A stretch of DNA of 64,000 nt from assembly GCA_000155435.1 (NCBI GenBank), contig DS990260.1, positions 619,004 through 683,003 on the forward strand, given 5' to 3'. The stretch is from Clostridiales bacterium 1_7_47FAA. Its GTDB lineage: Bacteria > Bacillota > Clostridia > Lachnospirales > Lachnospiraceae. The position numbers were made by a program, and so were the translations under genes. The notes beneath the pieces were generated by a model. The model was not told the DNA's origin. It searched no databases and saw only the letters and a program-made list of their open reading frames with translations. Position 1 is the stretch's first letter. Every line of letters starts with the position of its first letter. Of the stretch, positions 35,319 to 44,356 are shown in pieces.

Positions 35319-35828
35319 TTACCTTATAAACTCAACCCGGTCCACGGTTGCCGGATTAACCAGCACCTTAAACTCCTTAACCGTAGGCGTATGGTAAGAA
35401 CTTATCTTCCTCTCCTTCAGCTCCTTCATGATCTGGTCCTTACAGTCCATGAACGTCACAAAATCATCGGAGATATAATAATAGTCAACCCAGGCAGTAT
35501 CCCCCTCCCCGCATTCCAGATACGGTCTTATGGCCTTGGAATTATAGGTAAGCTGGAACCTCACTGTATTCTCCGGCACATCCGGGTCCTGGACCAGTTC
35601 CTTTTCGGATTGGGATTCCCCATAGTAATAGCCGATCCGAAACTTTTCTTCTTCCTTTGGTTCAAACGCATACTCAAAGGATTCCGTCTTCATCTCCACC
35701 GGACCTGCTTCCTTTTCCCCCATGTAAGCAAAGGTGGAGGCTTCATAGGCCGCGACTCCGGTTCCCAGTCCGGTAAGAAAAACACCACCGCAGAAAATAC
35801 CTATCATGACTTTCTGTAAATTACGCAT
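35319..35828 (-). CDS. Hypothetical secreted or anchored protein in a PadR operon
   Basis: The 169-residue protein has an N-terminal signal or anchor (VMIGIFCGGVFLTGLGTGVAAY). The rest is a soluble, acidic domain rich in aromatic residues (WVDYYYISDDFVTFMDC). I do not recognise a family. It is the last gene of padR-DUF1700-this gene. Its ATG overlaps the preceding stop by eight bases, so it is probably coupled. In similar operons the third gene is often a DUF4097-type envelope protein, and this one occupies that place. Confidence 0.7.
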   Translation of the reverse strand: MRNLQKVMIGIFCGGVFLTGLGTGVAAYEASTFAYMGEKEAGPVEMKTESFEYAFEPKEEEKFRIGYYYGESQSEKELVQDPDVPENTVRFQLTYNSKAIRPYLECGEGDTAWVDYYYISDDFVTFMDCKDQIMKELKERKISSYHTPTVKEFKVLVNPATVDRVEFIR

Positions 35829-37302
35829 GCCTTACCTCCTTGGAAATCTTATTCGTGCAGGTTTCTTCCTGATATCCACACAATGATGCCTGCGGTCTAT
35901 CTTCCGGCACGGGCGGTTCCTGCGGTCCTGCCTCCTCTTCCGGCTCAGGGTGCTCCTGCCGCCCTGCTTTTTCTTCCGAATCAGGGTGCTCCTGCCGCCC
36001 TGCTTTCCCTTCCGGCCCCAGGCGCTCCTGCGGTCCTGCCTTCCATTCCGGCTTAGGGCACTCCTGCCGCCCGGCCTTTTCTTCCGGCTCAGGGTGCTCC
36101 TGCCCGGCCTTTTCTTCCGGCCCCAGGCACTCCTGCCGCCCGGCCTTCTCTTCCAGTTCAGGCCACTCCCGCAGCCCGGCCTTCTTTTCCGGCTCAGGCC
36201 ACTTCCGCAGCCCAACTTTCTCATCCGGCACCAGACGCGCCCGCCGCCTGGCCTCCTCTTCCGGTTCAGGCCGCTCCTGCCGCCCGTCTTTCCCTTCCGG
36301 CACCAGACGCCCCTTCCGCCCGGCCCTCTCTTCCGGTTCAGGCCACTCCCGCCGTCCGGCCTTTTTTTCCGCCCCAGTCCGCACCTGCTCCCCGTCCTGC
36401 ATCCTTATCCGCCCTGGCCTGGCCTGTTCCCAACAGCATTCCCGCCCTGTCCTCAGCCGCATCAGGCTGAAACACAGATATGTAACTGAACCAAAACATA
36501 AGATGGTTCCCAGACTGATTAACGTAATACCCAGCAGCGGATAACCATGAAACAGCCATACCACGGATGCGCCAAAGATAAATATCATGCACAGGGTGAA
36601 GGAGCCTCCAAGAAGCCCCAGGAATATCATGCAGATATTAAAACACCAGCGGATACACCACAGCGCCATCCAGACCAGAAACCGGAAACAGTGTCCTATG
36701 AATGAACCAATGCCCTGTCCCACACCTCTGATACAGGTTCCGATTCCCGGCCTTAACAGGCCTCTGCCCCGATCCAATCTGCAAACACCCATGTCCCTGT
36801 CAGCCTGTGTCCTTCTGACAAAACGTTTTATACCGCTCCCCTGGAGACGTCCGCCTTCCGGACGTGTATCCTCATCCTGTTTCCGGCTCCATATCCTGTT
36901 TCTCCATGGCGAGGACAGGAACATCCATATGCGTCCCGCGCCCTGCCTGACTGTTCCGGCACAGATGCAGAAAAACCTTTTTACCCTCGTACCGGTCCTT
37001 CCAAAAAAGCCGGATGCTGCCGCCCATGCCTGTTTCCCTTTTGCAGCAGCTGCTTGCGTATCCACCTTCCTCTTAACAGACGTTTGGCCCTGATATTCCG
37101 GATTCACATGGTATGCCTCAAGTATCCCACATGCAAGTTCCCGGATATCGCCAAAGTCCCGGATTGCCTCTTCTTCACTTAATCCATTTTCAATCTTCAT
37201 GTCAATATGCTGGGTGTATTCCTCCAATATATCCTGCTGTTCCTTATCTTCAAGAATGGCAAGATATGTCCCCAGTTCTTCTAAAAATCCCTTCTTATTC
37301 AT
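35821..37302 (-). CDS. DUF1700/HAAS membrane protein with long charged repeat tail
   Basis: The 493-residue protein starts with a HAAS/DUF1700 domain (residues 1-70, FLEELGTYLAILEDKEQQDI, GLSEEEAIRDFGDIRELA), as usual next to PadR genes. A basic linker and two or three membrane segments near residues 205-285 follow. The last 190 residues are a repeat region of units like PEPEEKAGRQE. The usual DUF1700 protein is 150-250 residues, so the tail is an add-on. It overlaps the PadR stop by eight bases. The family is thought to act in membrane-stress regulation; the exact role is unknown. Confidence 0.8.
   Translation of the reverse strand: MNKKGFLEELGTYLAILEDKEQQDILEEYTQHIDMKIENGLSEEEAIRDFGDIRELACGILEAYHVNPEYQGQTSVKRKVDTQAAAAKGKQAWAAASGFFGRTGTRVKRFFCICAGTVRQGAGRIWMFLSSPWRNRIWSRKQDEDTRPEGGRLQGSGIKRFVRRTQADRDMGVCRLDRGRGLLRPGIGTCIRGVGQGIGSFIGHCFRFLVWMALWCIRWCFNICMIFLGLLGGSFTLCMIFIFGASVVWLFHGYPLLGITLISLGTILCFGSVTYLCFSLMRLRTGRECCWEQARPGRIRMQDGEQVRTGAEKKAGRREWPEPEERAGRKGRLVPEGKDGRQERPEPEEEARRRARLVPDEKVGLRKWPEPEKKAGLREWPELEEKAGRQECLGPEEKAGQEHPEPEEKAGRQECPKPEWKAGPQERLGPEGKAGRQEHPDSEEKAGRQEHPEPEEEAGPQEPPVPEDRPQASLCGYQEETCTNKISKEVRHA
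35895..36390 (-). repeat. In-frame degenerate repeats (E/K/P/G/R tail)
   Basis: About fifteen units of 30-39 bp encode variants of (P/L)EPEEKAGRQE. They keep frame and drift in sequence. The strong purine bias makes long shadow frames on the other strand. Confidence 0.85.
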
Positions 37303-37615
37303 CCTTCTGCTCCTTTAAAAACCTGCACACCTGTTTCTGAAATTCATCCCATTCCTGCTCCAGCCGGTCCCTGTACAGGATTCCTGCCGCCGTGATATGA
37401 TAATACTTCCTGGGCGGACCCTCGGTTGATTCCCGCAGATATGTCTCAAAATACCGTTCATTGGTCAGACGCTTAAGCAGCGGGTAAATGGTACCCTCGT
37501 TCACATCAATGACCTTGGACACCTCCTCTACCAGCTCGTACCCATACATGTCCTTCTTCCTGACAGATTCCAGTACCACCAGCTCAAGGACTCCTTTTTT
37601 AAACTGTGGATTCAT
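37295..37615 (-). CDS. PadR-family regulator
   Basis: The 106-residue winged-helix protein has the PadR signature KKDMYGYELVEEVSKVIDVN, EGTIYPLLKRL and PPRKYYHITAAG. It is full length. It heads an operon with the DUF1700 and hypothetical genes and overlaps the next gene by eight bases. PadR members repress their own operon and respond to small molecules or membrane stress. The upstream 60 bp are AT-rich with repeated ACTAT words that may form its operator. Confidence 0.93.
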   Translation of the reverse strand: MNPQFKKGVLELVVLESVRKKDMYGYELVEEVSKVIDVNEGTIYPLLKRLTNERYFETYLRESTEGPPRKYYHITAAGILYRDRLEQEWDEFQKQVCRFLKEQKDE

Positions 37616-37781
37616 GACCGTCCTCCTTTAGATACTATATTATACACACTACTATGTAATGTCAAGTACTATAAAAAACAAAATACTTAAATTTTCATTA
37701 CGCCTGAGATAACTGTCATGGCTTGATTTCCATCCCTGCTTCTGTTATGATAAACCGCATGAAAGAATAGGTGATTACAAT

Positions 37782-38243
37782 ATGGATCTGCATTTTCAAC
37801 CATTAACAGACATGAACAGGGAAACCGCGCTTAAACTGCGCATTTCCCCAAAACAGAAAGGCTATGTGGAGACGGTGGAGGAATGCCTGGCGGAGGCCGC
37901 ACATAACAGGAACTGGAGGCCCGTCGGGATATACGACGGCAATGTCATGGTAGGTTTTGCCATGTACGGCTTCTTCTGGTGGCCATACCTCCCCTTTGGG
38001 CGCCTGTGGCTGGACCGCCTTCTCATTGATGAAACCTTCCAGGGAAAGGGGTATGGAAGTGCCGCCCTCTCCGGCCTCCTGAACCGCCTGAAGCAGGAAT
38101 ACCGATGCTCCAGGATCTATCTGAGCGTCATCAGGGAAAATACCACCGCCATCACCATGTATGAAAAGTCCGGCTTCCGGTTTAACGGCGAACGGGACAT
38201 ACACGGGGAGCATGTGATGGTATACCAAGTAAAAAAACAATGA
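37782..38243 (+). CDS. GNAT acetyltransferase (spermidine/diamine type)
   Basis: The 153-residue GNAT protein has the acetyl-CoA loop LLIDETFQGKGYGSAAL and the late motif SVIRENTTAITMYEKSGF. The start FQPLTDMNRETALKLRI and the aromatic GFFWWPYLPFGRLWL segment resemble BltD/PaiA-like polyamine acetyltransferases. The substrate is inferred from similarity only. It is a single gene, and a hairpin follows its stop. Confidence 0.88.
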   Translation: MDLHFQPLTDMNRETALKLRISPKQKGYVETVEECLAEAAHNRNWRPVGIYDGNVMVGFAMYGFFWWPYLPFGRLWLDRLLIDETFQGKGYGSAALSGLLNRLKQEYRCSRIYLSVIRENTTAITMYEKSGFRFNGERDIHGEHVMVYQVKKQ

Positions 38244-38270
38244 GCAGGCAGCCCGACGGGTCACCTGCTC
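38242..38270. terminator. Hairpin between convergent GNAT and Nudix genes
   Basis: GAGCAGG and CCTGCTC pair around GCAGCCCGACGGGTCA, where an inner CCCG/CGGG pair adds stability. Confidence 0.65.
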
Positions 38271-38279
38271 CATCTATAA

Positions 38280-38858
38280 TCATAGATTGATTCTTTCATT
38301 CCGATTGATTTTTTCATTCAGCTTTCTGTAAACCCGTTCACGCATCCACGGTTCCGTTGAAGCGAGGACGGCATCCCCGGGTAAGAACCATGCGACGCCG
38401 CTGTTCTCATCCTCTTTTATATGCAGTCCTTCCCCCTCCTCCGCCTCCAGCAGATAGGTCACATTCAGATGCAGATGGGAGGGCACATAAGCGCCCTTTT
38501 TCACATGACCGTCCACCGTCAGGATTTCCAGCGAGTAAACCGCATCCGAAACAGGCCGCACCTGCTTAAGCCCGCTTTCCTCCTTCACTTCCCGGACAGC
38601 CACCTGTAAAAGGTCCTGCTCCCCGTCCGCATGGCCTCCCAGCCAGGACCAGGACTGATAGATGTTATGGTATGCCATCAGCACCTTGGTGCGCTGACGG
38701 TTTACAACCCAGGCCGACGCGGTCATATGCGCCATGGCATTGTCCCGTGTGAAGATATCCTTTTCTTCCTTCAGACATCTGATAATGATGTTCCTGTCCC
38801 TTTCCTCCTGCTCATTAAAAGGACGGTATTCCTCTAATTGCCTTAACAGATCCATCAT
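38280..38858 (-). CDS. Nudix hydrolase
   Basis: The 192-residue protein carries a complete Nudix box, beginning GHADGEQDLLQVAVREV and continuing KEESGL (G-x5-E-x7-REV-x-EE-x-G). It would hydrolyse a nucleoside diphosphate-linked compound; the substrate is unknown. Its first codons overlap the stop of the upstream LeuC-type gene by four bases, so it is the last gene of leuD-leuC-leuD-leuC-nudix. Why a Nudix enzyme is coupled to hydro-lyases is not clear. Confidence 0.92.
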   Translation of the reverse strand: MMDLLRQLEEYRPFNEQEERDRNIIIRCLKEEKDIFTRDNAMAHMTASAWVVNRQRTKVLMAYHNIYQSWSWLGGHADGEQDLLQVAVREVKEESGLKQVRPVSDAVYSLEILTVDGHVKKGAYVPSHLHLNVTYLLEAEEGEGLHIKEDENSGVAWFLPGDAVLASTEPWMRERVYRKLNEKINRNERINL

Positions 38859-40111
38859 AGTCCCTCCAGCGGACCCACGATTTTCCCGGCCGCTGCACAG
38901 GCCGCGGCGGTTCTGGGTGACGCCAGGTAAATCTCCACCTTGGAGGTCCCCATGCGCCCCAGGAAATTGCGGTTATTGGTGGCAATGACCCGCTCCCCAT
39001 CGCTGAGGATACCTCCGGTCCGCCCGCAGCACAGGCCGCAGCCAGGATGTGTGATGATTGCGCCTGCCTCCGCCAGGGTGTCGATTGCCCCGCAGGCAAT
39101 GGCCTCGTTATAAACCTTCCTGCTGGCCGGCGTCACTATCAGCTTCACATAGTCCGCCACCTGCCTGCCCTTTAATACCTCAGCCGCAGCCACCAAATCC
39201 TCCAGGCGCCCGTTGGTGCATGAGCCGATGAACACCTGGTCGATGGGCGTGCCCATAAGCTCACTGACCGGCTTGATTTTGTCCACCTGAGACGGACATG
39301 CCATCACAGGAACAAAGTCCTCTGCCCGATACACCATTGTCTTCATGTACACGGCATCCGCATCGCCGGTCAAGCTCTTCTGGTAATCGTCCAGTTTCAC
39401 TTCACAATATTCTTCCGTCTTGGCATCCGGTGTGAACAATGCACATTTGGCCCCGGCTTCAATGGCCATGTTGGCAATGGTCATACGGCTGGCAATGCTC
39501 ATCTCCTCCACCGTTGTCCCGCTAAACTCCAGGGCACGGTAGGTTGCCCCGTCAGCTCCCAGGTCGCCGATCAGGCGCAGGATGATGTCCTTTGACATGA
39601 CGCCCTCAGGCAGTTTTCCGTCTATGACCACCTTGATGGTTTCCGGAACCTTAATCCACATGGTACCGGTACCCAGGATACTTGCCATCTCCGTATAACC
39701 GATGCCAGAGGAAAATGCACCCACACATCCATATGTGGTGGTATGGCTGTCCGTGCCGAACACCACGTCCCCCGGTTTCACATAACCGGCTTCCGTCATC
39801 AGCTGGTGGCAGATGCCATCGCTTCTGTGCACATGCTTCATCCCGTATCTGGCCGCAAACGCATCCCCTACACGGAAATGCCTGGTATCATCCAGCTGGC
39901 TGGCCGGGACCAGATGGTCGTAGATAAGGACCACCCTGTCCGGGTCCCAAAGCTTCTTAAATCCCATCTCTTCAAACTTATCCGCCACAAACGGAATGAA
40001 GATATCATGAATCATCACACGGTCCACATTCACCGTGACAATGTCCCCCGGCCTGACCTGGGCAGCGCCTGTATTATGTTTAATAATCTTTTCAATGATT
40101 GTATTTCCCAT
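38855..40111 (-). CDS. LeuC-type hydro-lyase large subunit (pair 2)
   Basis: The 418-residue protein is a full-length large subunit. Its cluster motifs are IGSCTNGR and HPGCGLCCG, and GTDSHTTTYGCVGAF marks the substrate loop. It pairs with the LeuD-type gene 19 bp upstream. The sequence differs clearly from pair 1 and pair 3, so the three enzymes probably have separate substrates. No isopropylmalate synthase or dehydrogenase gene is in the window, so a leucine role is unproven. Confidence 0.9.
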   Translation of the reverse strand: MGNTIIEKIIKHNTGAAQVRPGDIVTVNVDRVMIHDIFIPFVADKFEEMGFKKLWDPDRVVLIYDHLVPASQLDDTRHFRVGDAFAARYGMKHVHRSDGICHQLMTEAGYVKPGDVVFGTDSHTTTYGCVGAFSSGIGYTEMASILGTGTMWIKVPETIKVVIDGKLPEGVMSKDIILRLIGDLGADGATYRALEFSGTTVEEMSIASRMTIANMAIEAGAKCALFTPDAKTEEYCEVKLDDYQKSLTGDADAVYMKTMVYRAEDFVPVMACPSQVDKIKPVSELMGTPIDQVFIGSCTNGRLEDLVAAAEVLKGRQVADYVKLIVTPASRKVYNEAIACGAIDTLAEAGAIITHPGCGLCCGRTGGILSDGERVIATNNRNFLGRMGTSKVEIYLASPRTAAACAAAGKIVGPLEGL

Positions 40112-40130
40112 TGCAGTCTCCTTAATCCCC

Positions 40131-40622
40131 TTAATCCAGTCCGTTCAGTTTCCTCATGGCTTTCACCAGTCCGCCTGCATTGATGATATCCACCAGGTTC
40201 TGGGGCAGGGATGCAATCGGATACTGCCTTCCCTTATAGTCCACATGGTGATTCACTGTAACCGTTATGGGGTCCCCCTCCGTCATATCATCATACAGGT
40301 CCGGCTGCTCTATCAAAAGCAGGCCGTTATTAATGGAATTGCGGAAAAATATCCTTGCAAATGACTTGGCAATCACACACCTGATTCCCAGTGCCTTGAT
40401 AATCTCCGGCGCCTGCTCCCGGGAGGAGCCGCAGCCAAAGTTCTTACCTGCCACGATGATGTCCCCTTCCTCAATCTGCCCAGCCAGTTCCGGGCGCAGG
40501 GGACTGAATCCGTACTGCTTCATATCGTCAATTGTCTTAAGCGCCAGATACTCGGTGGGGATGATGATGTCCGTGTCAATGTCATCCCCCAGCACCCAGA
40601 CTTTGCCTGTAAATGTCTCCAT
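40131..40622 (-). CDS. LeuD-type hydro-lyase small subunit (pair 2)
   Basis: The 163-residue swivel subunit has DDIDTDIIIPTEYLAL, the loop NFGCGSSREQAPEII and AKSFARIFFRNSINNGLLL. Residues between IIIPTEYL and the GCGSS loop usually set substrate choice; TEYLALKTID resembles many LeuD/homoaconitase-like forms. It precedes its large subunit, the reverse of the order in pair 1, and follows pair 3 after 139 bp. Confidence 0.9.
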   Translation of the reverse strand: METFTGKVWVLGDDIDTDIIIPTEYLALKTIDDMKQYGFSPLRPELAGQIEEGDIIVAGKNFGCGSSREQAPEIIKALGIRCVIAKSFARIFFRNSINNGLLLIEQPDLYDDMTEGDPITVTVNHHVDYKGRQYPIASLPQNLVDIINAGGLVKAMRKLNGLD

Positions 40623-40761
40623 TTTTCTATTTCCTTTCCTGTGTTGCTGCCATCACATATCCGGTTCCGGTTTACATACCAAGCCGCCCCCCTGGTACTG
40701 GCCGTCTATCCGGCCTGGTATTGTTTGGTGATTCATTCCCGCCATCTGACGGAAAGCATTT

Positions 40762-42009
40762 TCAAACACATCCCAGGGCAATCTCCCCCGCAATGGCGGA
40801 AGCCGTCACCGTTGCCGCGGAACCGAGATACACCTTGGAGCTTGGATGTCCTGCGCGGCCCTTGAAGTTCCTGGTTCCGGTGCTGATCAGCACCTCATTT
40901 TCCCCAATCACGCCCTGGCAGCTTCCCCAGCACACACTGCAGTTGGGGTTCATCACAATGGCCCCTGACTCCATGAAAATATCAATCAGGCCTTCCTTAA
41001 GCGCCTGCCTGTATACCTCAAGGCTTGCGGGGACCACCAGGAAACGTACGCTGTCAGCTACCTTTTTCCCCTTAAGTATAGCCGCGCCCACACGAAGCTC
41101 ATCGATGCGCCCATTGTTGCAGGACCCTAAGAATGCCTCGTCAATCTTAACGCCGCAAACATCCTTTGCAGGCACCACATCATCCACAAAATCAGGCCTT
41201 GCAACCACCGGCTGGATTTGGGACAGGTCAAAGGTATACTCCCGTGCATAGACGGCATCCGGGTCACTGGTGTATACGGCCTTCGGTTCCCGCCCCCGCT
41301 CCCTCAGATACCGGACAGCGGCTTCATCCGCCTCAAAAATCCCTGTCTTGGCCCCTGCTTCCACCGCCAGGTTGCAGAGTACCATACGGTCATTGATGCT
41401 CAGCGTCTTAGCGCCTTCCCCGGTGAACTCCATTACCTGGTAATTACATCCATTGGCCCCAATCTCCCCAATGATGGTCAGCATCAGATCCCTTGGATAG
41501 ACGCCTTCCTGCAGGCGGCCCACCAGATTGAACTTCACTGTCTCAGGCACCAGCACCCAGGAAGTGCCGGTAACCATGCCGTAGAGGAAATCCGTGCATC
41601 CCACCCCGGTTCCGAAGGCGCCCAGCGCGCCGTACGTGCAGGTGTGGCTGTCCGCCCCGAATATCAGCTCGCCGGAACATACGTAATGCTCCATCATGAT
41701 CTGATGGCAGACCCCCTTTCCTTCCCAGAAATCAATCCGGTTCTCCCTGGCAAAATCCCTCATCTTTTTCTGGGAGGCAGCTGTTTTTGGATTATCCGCA
41801 GGCACATTGTGGTCCACGATAAAAACCAGTTTCTTATGGTCCGCAATCCTGGGATGTTTCAATTTATTGTTGTACATGTCAACGGTCAGGTGGGTGGTTC
41901 CGTCATTGCTCATAAGACGGTCCAGGTTCACGGTATGGATATCCCCCGGCTTCACACTGTCCACCCCTGCCGCTGCTGCGATAATCTTCTCTGCAATCGT
42001 CATTCCCAT
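40762..42009 (-). CDS. LeuC/homoaconitase-type large subunit (pair 3)
   Basis: The 415-residue protein is the most divergent of the three large subunits. Cluster ligands are expected in LGSCNNGR and NPNCSVCWGSCQG (C-x2-C, with an additional cysteine nearby), and GADSHTCTYGALGAFG is the substrate loop. N instead of T in GSCNNGR and NCSVCWG instead of GCGxC set it apart from ordinary LeuC. Candidates are dimethylmalate or homoaconitate-like dehydratases. It lies two bases after its small subunit. Confidence 0.88.
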   Translation of the reverse strand: MGMTIAEKIIAAAAGVDSVKPGDIHTVNLDRLMSNDGTTHLTVDMYNNKLKHPRIADHKKLVFIVDHNVPADNPKTAASQKKMRDFARENRIDFWEGKGVCHQIMMEHYVCSGELIFGADSHTCTYGALGAFGTGVGCTDFLYGMVTGTSWVLVPETVKFNLVGRLQEGVYPRDLMLTIIGEIGANGCNYQVMEFTGEGAKTLSINDRMVLCNLAVEAGAKTGIFEADEAAVRYLRERGREPKAVYTSDPDAVYAREYTFDLSQIQPVVARPDFVDDVVPAKDVCGVKIDEAFLGSCNNGRIDELRVGAAILKGKKVADSVRFLVVPASLEVYRQALKEGLIDIFMESGAIVMNPNCSVCWGSCQGVIGENEVLISTGTRNFKGRAGHPSSKVYLGSAATVTASAIAGEIALGCV

Positions 42010-42011
42010 GT

Positions 42012-42494
42012 CTACGCTTCCTCCTTGTTCAATGATGCAATCAGCCCGCCCTGATTCAGGATATTCTGCATATACTCAGGAAGTCTGGTACATGCATACT
42101 CCTTTCCATTGGCCCTTGCCACACCCTCGGACATGGACAGTTCCATGGTATCCCCGGTCTTCACTTCATCCGGAAGTTCCTTGCATACAATCACGGGAAG
42201 TCCGATGTTGATGGAATTCCTATAAAATATCCTGGCAAAGGACTTGGCAATCACAGCCTTGACCCCCAAAGCCTTGAGGACGCTGGGCGCCTGTTCCCTG
42301 GAGGAACCGCATCCAAAATTCTCGCCCCCCACCACATAGTCCCCTTCCTTTACCTTTCCAGGAAAATCAGGGTCCAATGATTCAAATGTATGTACCTTCA
42401 TCTCATCGATATTTGGCAATAAGAGATATTGTGAAGCAATGATCTGGTCCGTGTCCAAATCGTCATGAAATTTAAAAACAGTTCCGCCCGGCAT
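42012..42494 (-). CDS. LeuD-type small subunit (pair 3)
   Basis: The 160-residue swivel subunit shows DDLDTDQIIASQYLLL, NFGCGSSREQAPSVL and AKSFARIFYRNSINIGLPV. The ASQYLLLPN segment at the substrate-selecting loop differs from pair 2 (PTEYLALKT) and pair 1 (PGRFLAITD). That supports three different specificities. It is the first gene of the five-gene operon; AGGAGG precedes the ATG. Confidence 0.9.
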   Translation of the reverse strand: MPGGTVFKFHDDLDTDQIIASQYLLLPNIDEMKVHTFESLDPDFPGKVKEGDYVVGGENFGCGSSREQAPSVLKALGVKAVIAKSFARIFYRNSINIGLPVIVCKELPDEVKTGDTMELSMSEGVARANGKEYACTRLPEYMQNILNQGGLIASLNKEEA

Positions 42495-42645
42495 AAGGTA
42501 ATCCCTCCTGTTAAAAGTTATACTTGTTACTCATCTGCCTATCTATTCTACCACAGACTTTGCTATAATAATAATACATGATAAGAATAGGTACTATAGA
42601 TACAGATTATGAAAGGGGACATCCACCCCCATAAATCTGCAAAAG

Positions 42646-42686
42646 ATATGGCATATATAGGAACATCCTGTCCTTATATGCCATAT
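42646..42686. terminator. Long inverted repeat after the GGDEF gene
   Basis: ATATGGCATATA and its complement TATATGCCATAT flank a loop whose edges (AGGA/TCCT) also pair. It lies 15 bp after the diguanylate cyclase stop codon and can end that transcript. Confidence 0.7.
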
Positions 42687-42700
42687 CCATATATTGGTCA

Positions 42701-44311
42701 TCAGTTACAATCCCCCGTCACCGTCCCCTCCCGGTACACACAATACCTGGAGCGTCCCTCCTTCTTTGCCTGGTACAAAGCCTGGTCGCTGTGCTGGATG
42801 AGCAGGTCTATATCCATATCCCCGTCCTTTCCCTGGGCAATGCCTATGCTGGCTGATAAGGATTGCATTTCCCTGGATGCCTGGAACCGGGCGTTAAGCT
42901 TTTCAAGGAATTCCCCTGCTTCTTTTTCAAGCTGTTCCATGCTGCACTCACCGAGCCTTGCCACCAGGAACTCATCCCCTCCAAGCCTTGCCACAAAATC
43001 ATCCGGGAAGGATTCCACAAGCATCCTGGCCGTACCTGTCAGCACCGCATCCCCCACCTTATGCCCGTATGTATCGTTCACCGCCTTAAACCAGTCCAAA
43101 TCAATGTAAAGCAGGCTTACGGCCCTGTCCCCGCGGTTATGATTGATATACTGGTAAAAATACCTGCGGTTGTAAAGCCCTGTGAGGAAATCCGTATTGG
43201 AGCTGTGAAGGATCTGTTTTTCCAGGTTCCGCTCCACCGTCACATCCCGGAAGATGCAGAGCTTCCCCACTACATTGTGGAATATGTCATAGATGGAGCT
43301 TTCGTGGATTTCCAGCATTTTCCCAGTCCCGTCCGGCAGGGATACCCTGGCCTCCGCATATCCCTCGCTATTGACTGTGCGCGGTCCGTTAAAGGCATCC
43401 GCCAACCACTCCTCATAATCCTTTCCCAGGATCTGAATCTTACTTATCTGGAAATACTCCTCGAATTTTGCATTTGCATTCAGTATCCTGCCCCTGTTAT
43501 TCCATAAGAGGATGGCATAGGGCATGCTTTGAAGCAGGATTTCGATTTCCGCGCTCATGTTGTGCAGGTCCGTCACGTCATGGCCGATTCCGACCGTCCC
43601 AAGGACCGTCACACCGTCCCGGTCCATGATAGGTGTCTTATAGGTGCGCAGCTGCCGCATTCCCCTGGAACATTTGACCTCCTCGGTAAACTGCAGGGTA
43701 CGCCGCGCCAGGATGACAGCATCCTCCGACTTTTTACAGGATTCCTCCCCATTTTCAAAGTCATCCGGTGAAACGCCCCAGATATAACAGTGGTCCCGTC
43801 CAACCACATCCTCCCGGTCCTTTCCCACCACGGAACAGAAGGCACGGTTCACCTTGACATGTGTTCCGTCCATGGCCTTGAACCAGAGCATGTCCGGCAG
43901 GCTGTCAATGGCCGTGTCCAGGTATGTCCGGGTCATATACAGGTCATACTCAAGCTTAATCTGTTTCAGGATATGTTCCATCCGGATACGCACCCGCTCC
44001 TGCATGAGCGGGATGTCCCAGAACTCGTCCGCCGCCTCCATCTCGCTGGCGGCAAGACCGTCAATCATCCCCCGCTCCCCACAGTACACAAGAACCGCAT
44101 CCTCCCTGCAATGTGAACGCAGCCCTGACGGAAGGATGCCGCTGCCCAGGTTCCAGATAACCACATGGCTGCCAGCAGCCCGCTCAGGCGAAAATTCCCC
44201 TGCTTGCGTAATTGTATGTGAAAAATGTTCCAGCGGGCAAAGACGGCGCATCACCCCGGCCAGCATTGAATCCCTGCTGAAAATCATGATTTGAAGCTTA
44301 CATTGATACAT
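42701..44311 (-). CDS. PAS-GGDEF diguanylate cyclase
   Basis: The 536-residue protein has an N-terminal receiver-like region, two PAS segments (about residues 125-250 and 255-370; HVKVNRAFCSVVGKDREDVV, RILNANAKFEEYFQI) and a C-terminal cyclase domain. The active site is intact (ARLGGDEFLVARL), with the NTDFLTGLYNRRYFY entry motif. It has no membrane segment, so it acts in the cytoplasm. The next gene, upstream on the same strand, is a GGDEF-EAL protein 45 bp away, so synthesis and breakdown of c-di-GMP are encoded together. Confidence 0.94.
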   Translation of the reverse strand: MYQCKLQIMIFSRDSMLAGVMRRLCPLEHFSHTITQAGEFSPERAAGSHVVIWNLGSGILPSGLRSHCREDAVLVYCGERGMIDGLAASEMEAADEFWDIPLMQERVRIRMEHILKQIKLEYDLYMTRTYLDTAIDSLPDMLWFKAMDGTHVKVNRAFCSVVGKDREDVVGRDHCYIWGVSPDDFENGEESCKKSEDAVILARRTLQFTEEVKCSRGMRQLRTYKTPIMDRDGVTVLGTVGIGHDVTDLHNMSAEIEILLQSMPYAILLWNNRGRILNANAKFEEYFQISKIQILGKDYEEWLADAFNGPRTVNSEGYAEARVSLPDGTGKMLEIHESSIYDIFHNVVGKLCIFRDVTVERNLEKQILHSSNTDFLTGLYNRRYFYQYINHNRGDRAVSLLYIDLDWFKAVNDTYGHKVGDAVLTGTARMLVESFPDDFVARLGGDEFLVARLGECSMEQLEKEAGEFLEKLNARFQASREMQSLSASIGIAQGKDGDMDIDLLIQHSDQALYQAKKEGRSRYCVYREGTVTGDCN

Positions 44312-44356
44312 TGTACCCCTCCTCCGGCAGACACCAGCCCCTGCTATAAGCCCCTG

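Noticed and set aside
35950-36489. Leucine/proline-rich plus-strand frame of 179 residues
   Set aside because: It arises from the purine-rich repeat tail of the DUF1700 gene on the other strand.
41218-42054. 278-residue plus-strand frame opposite the third LeuC gene
   Set aside because: The coding strand opposite has full aconitase motifs; this frame has none.
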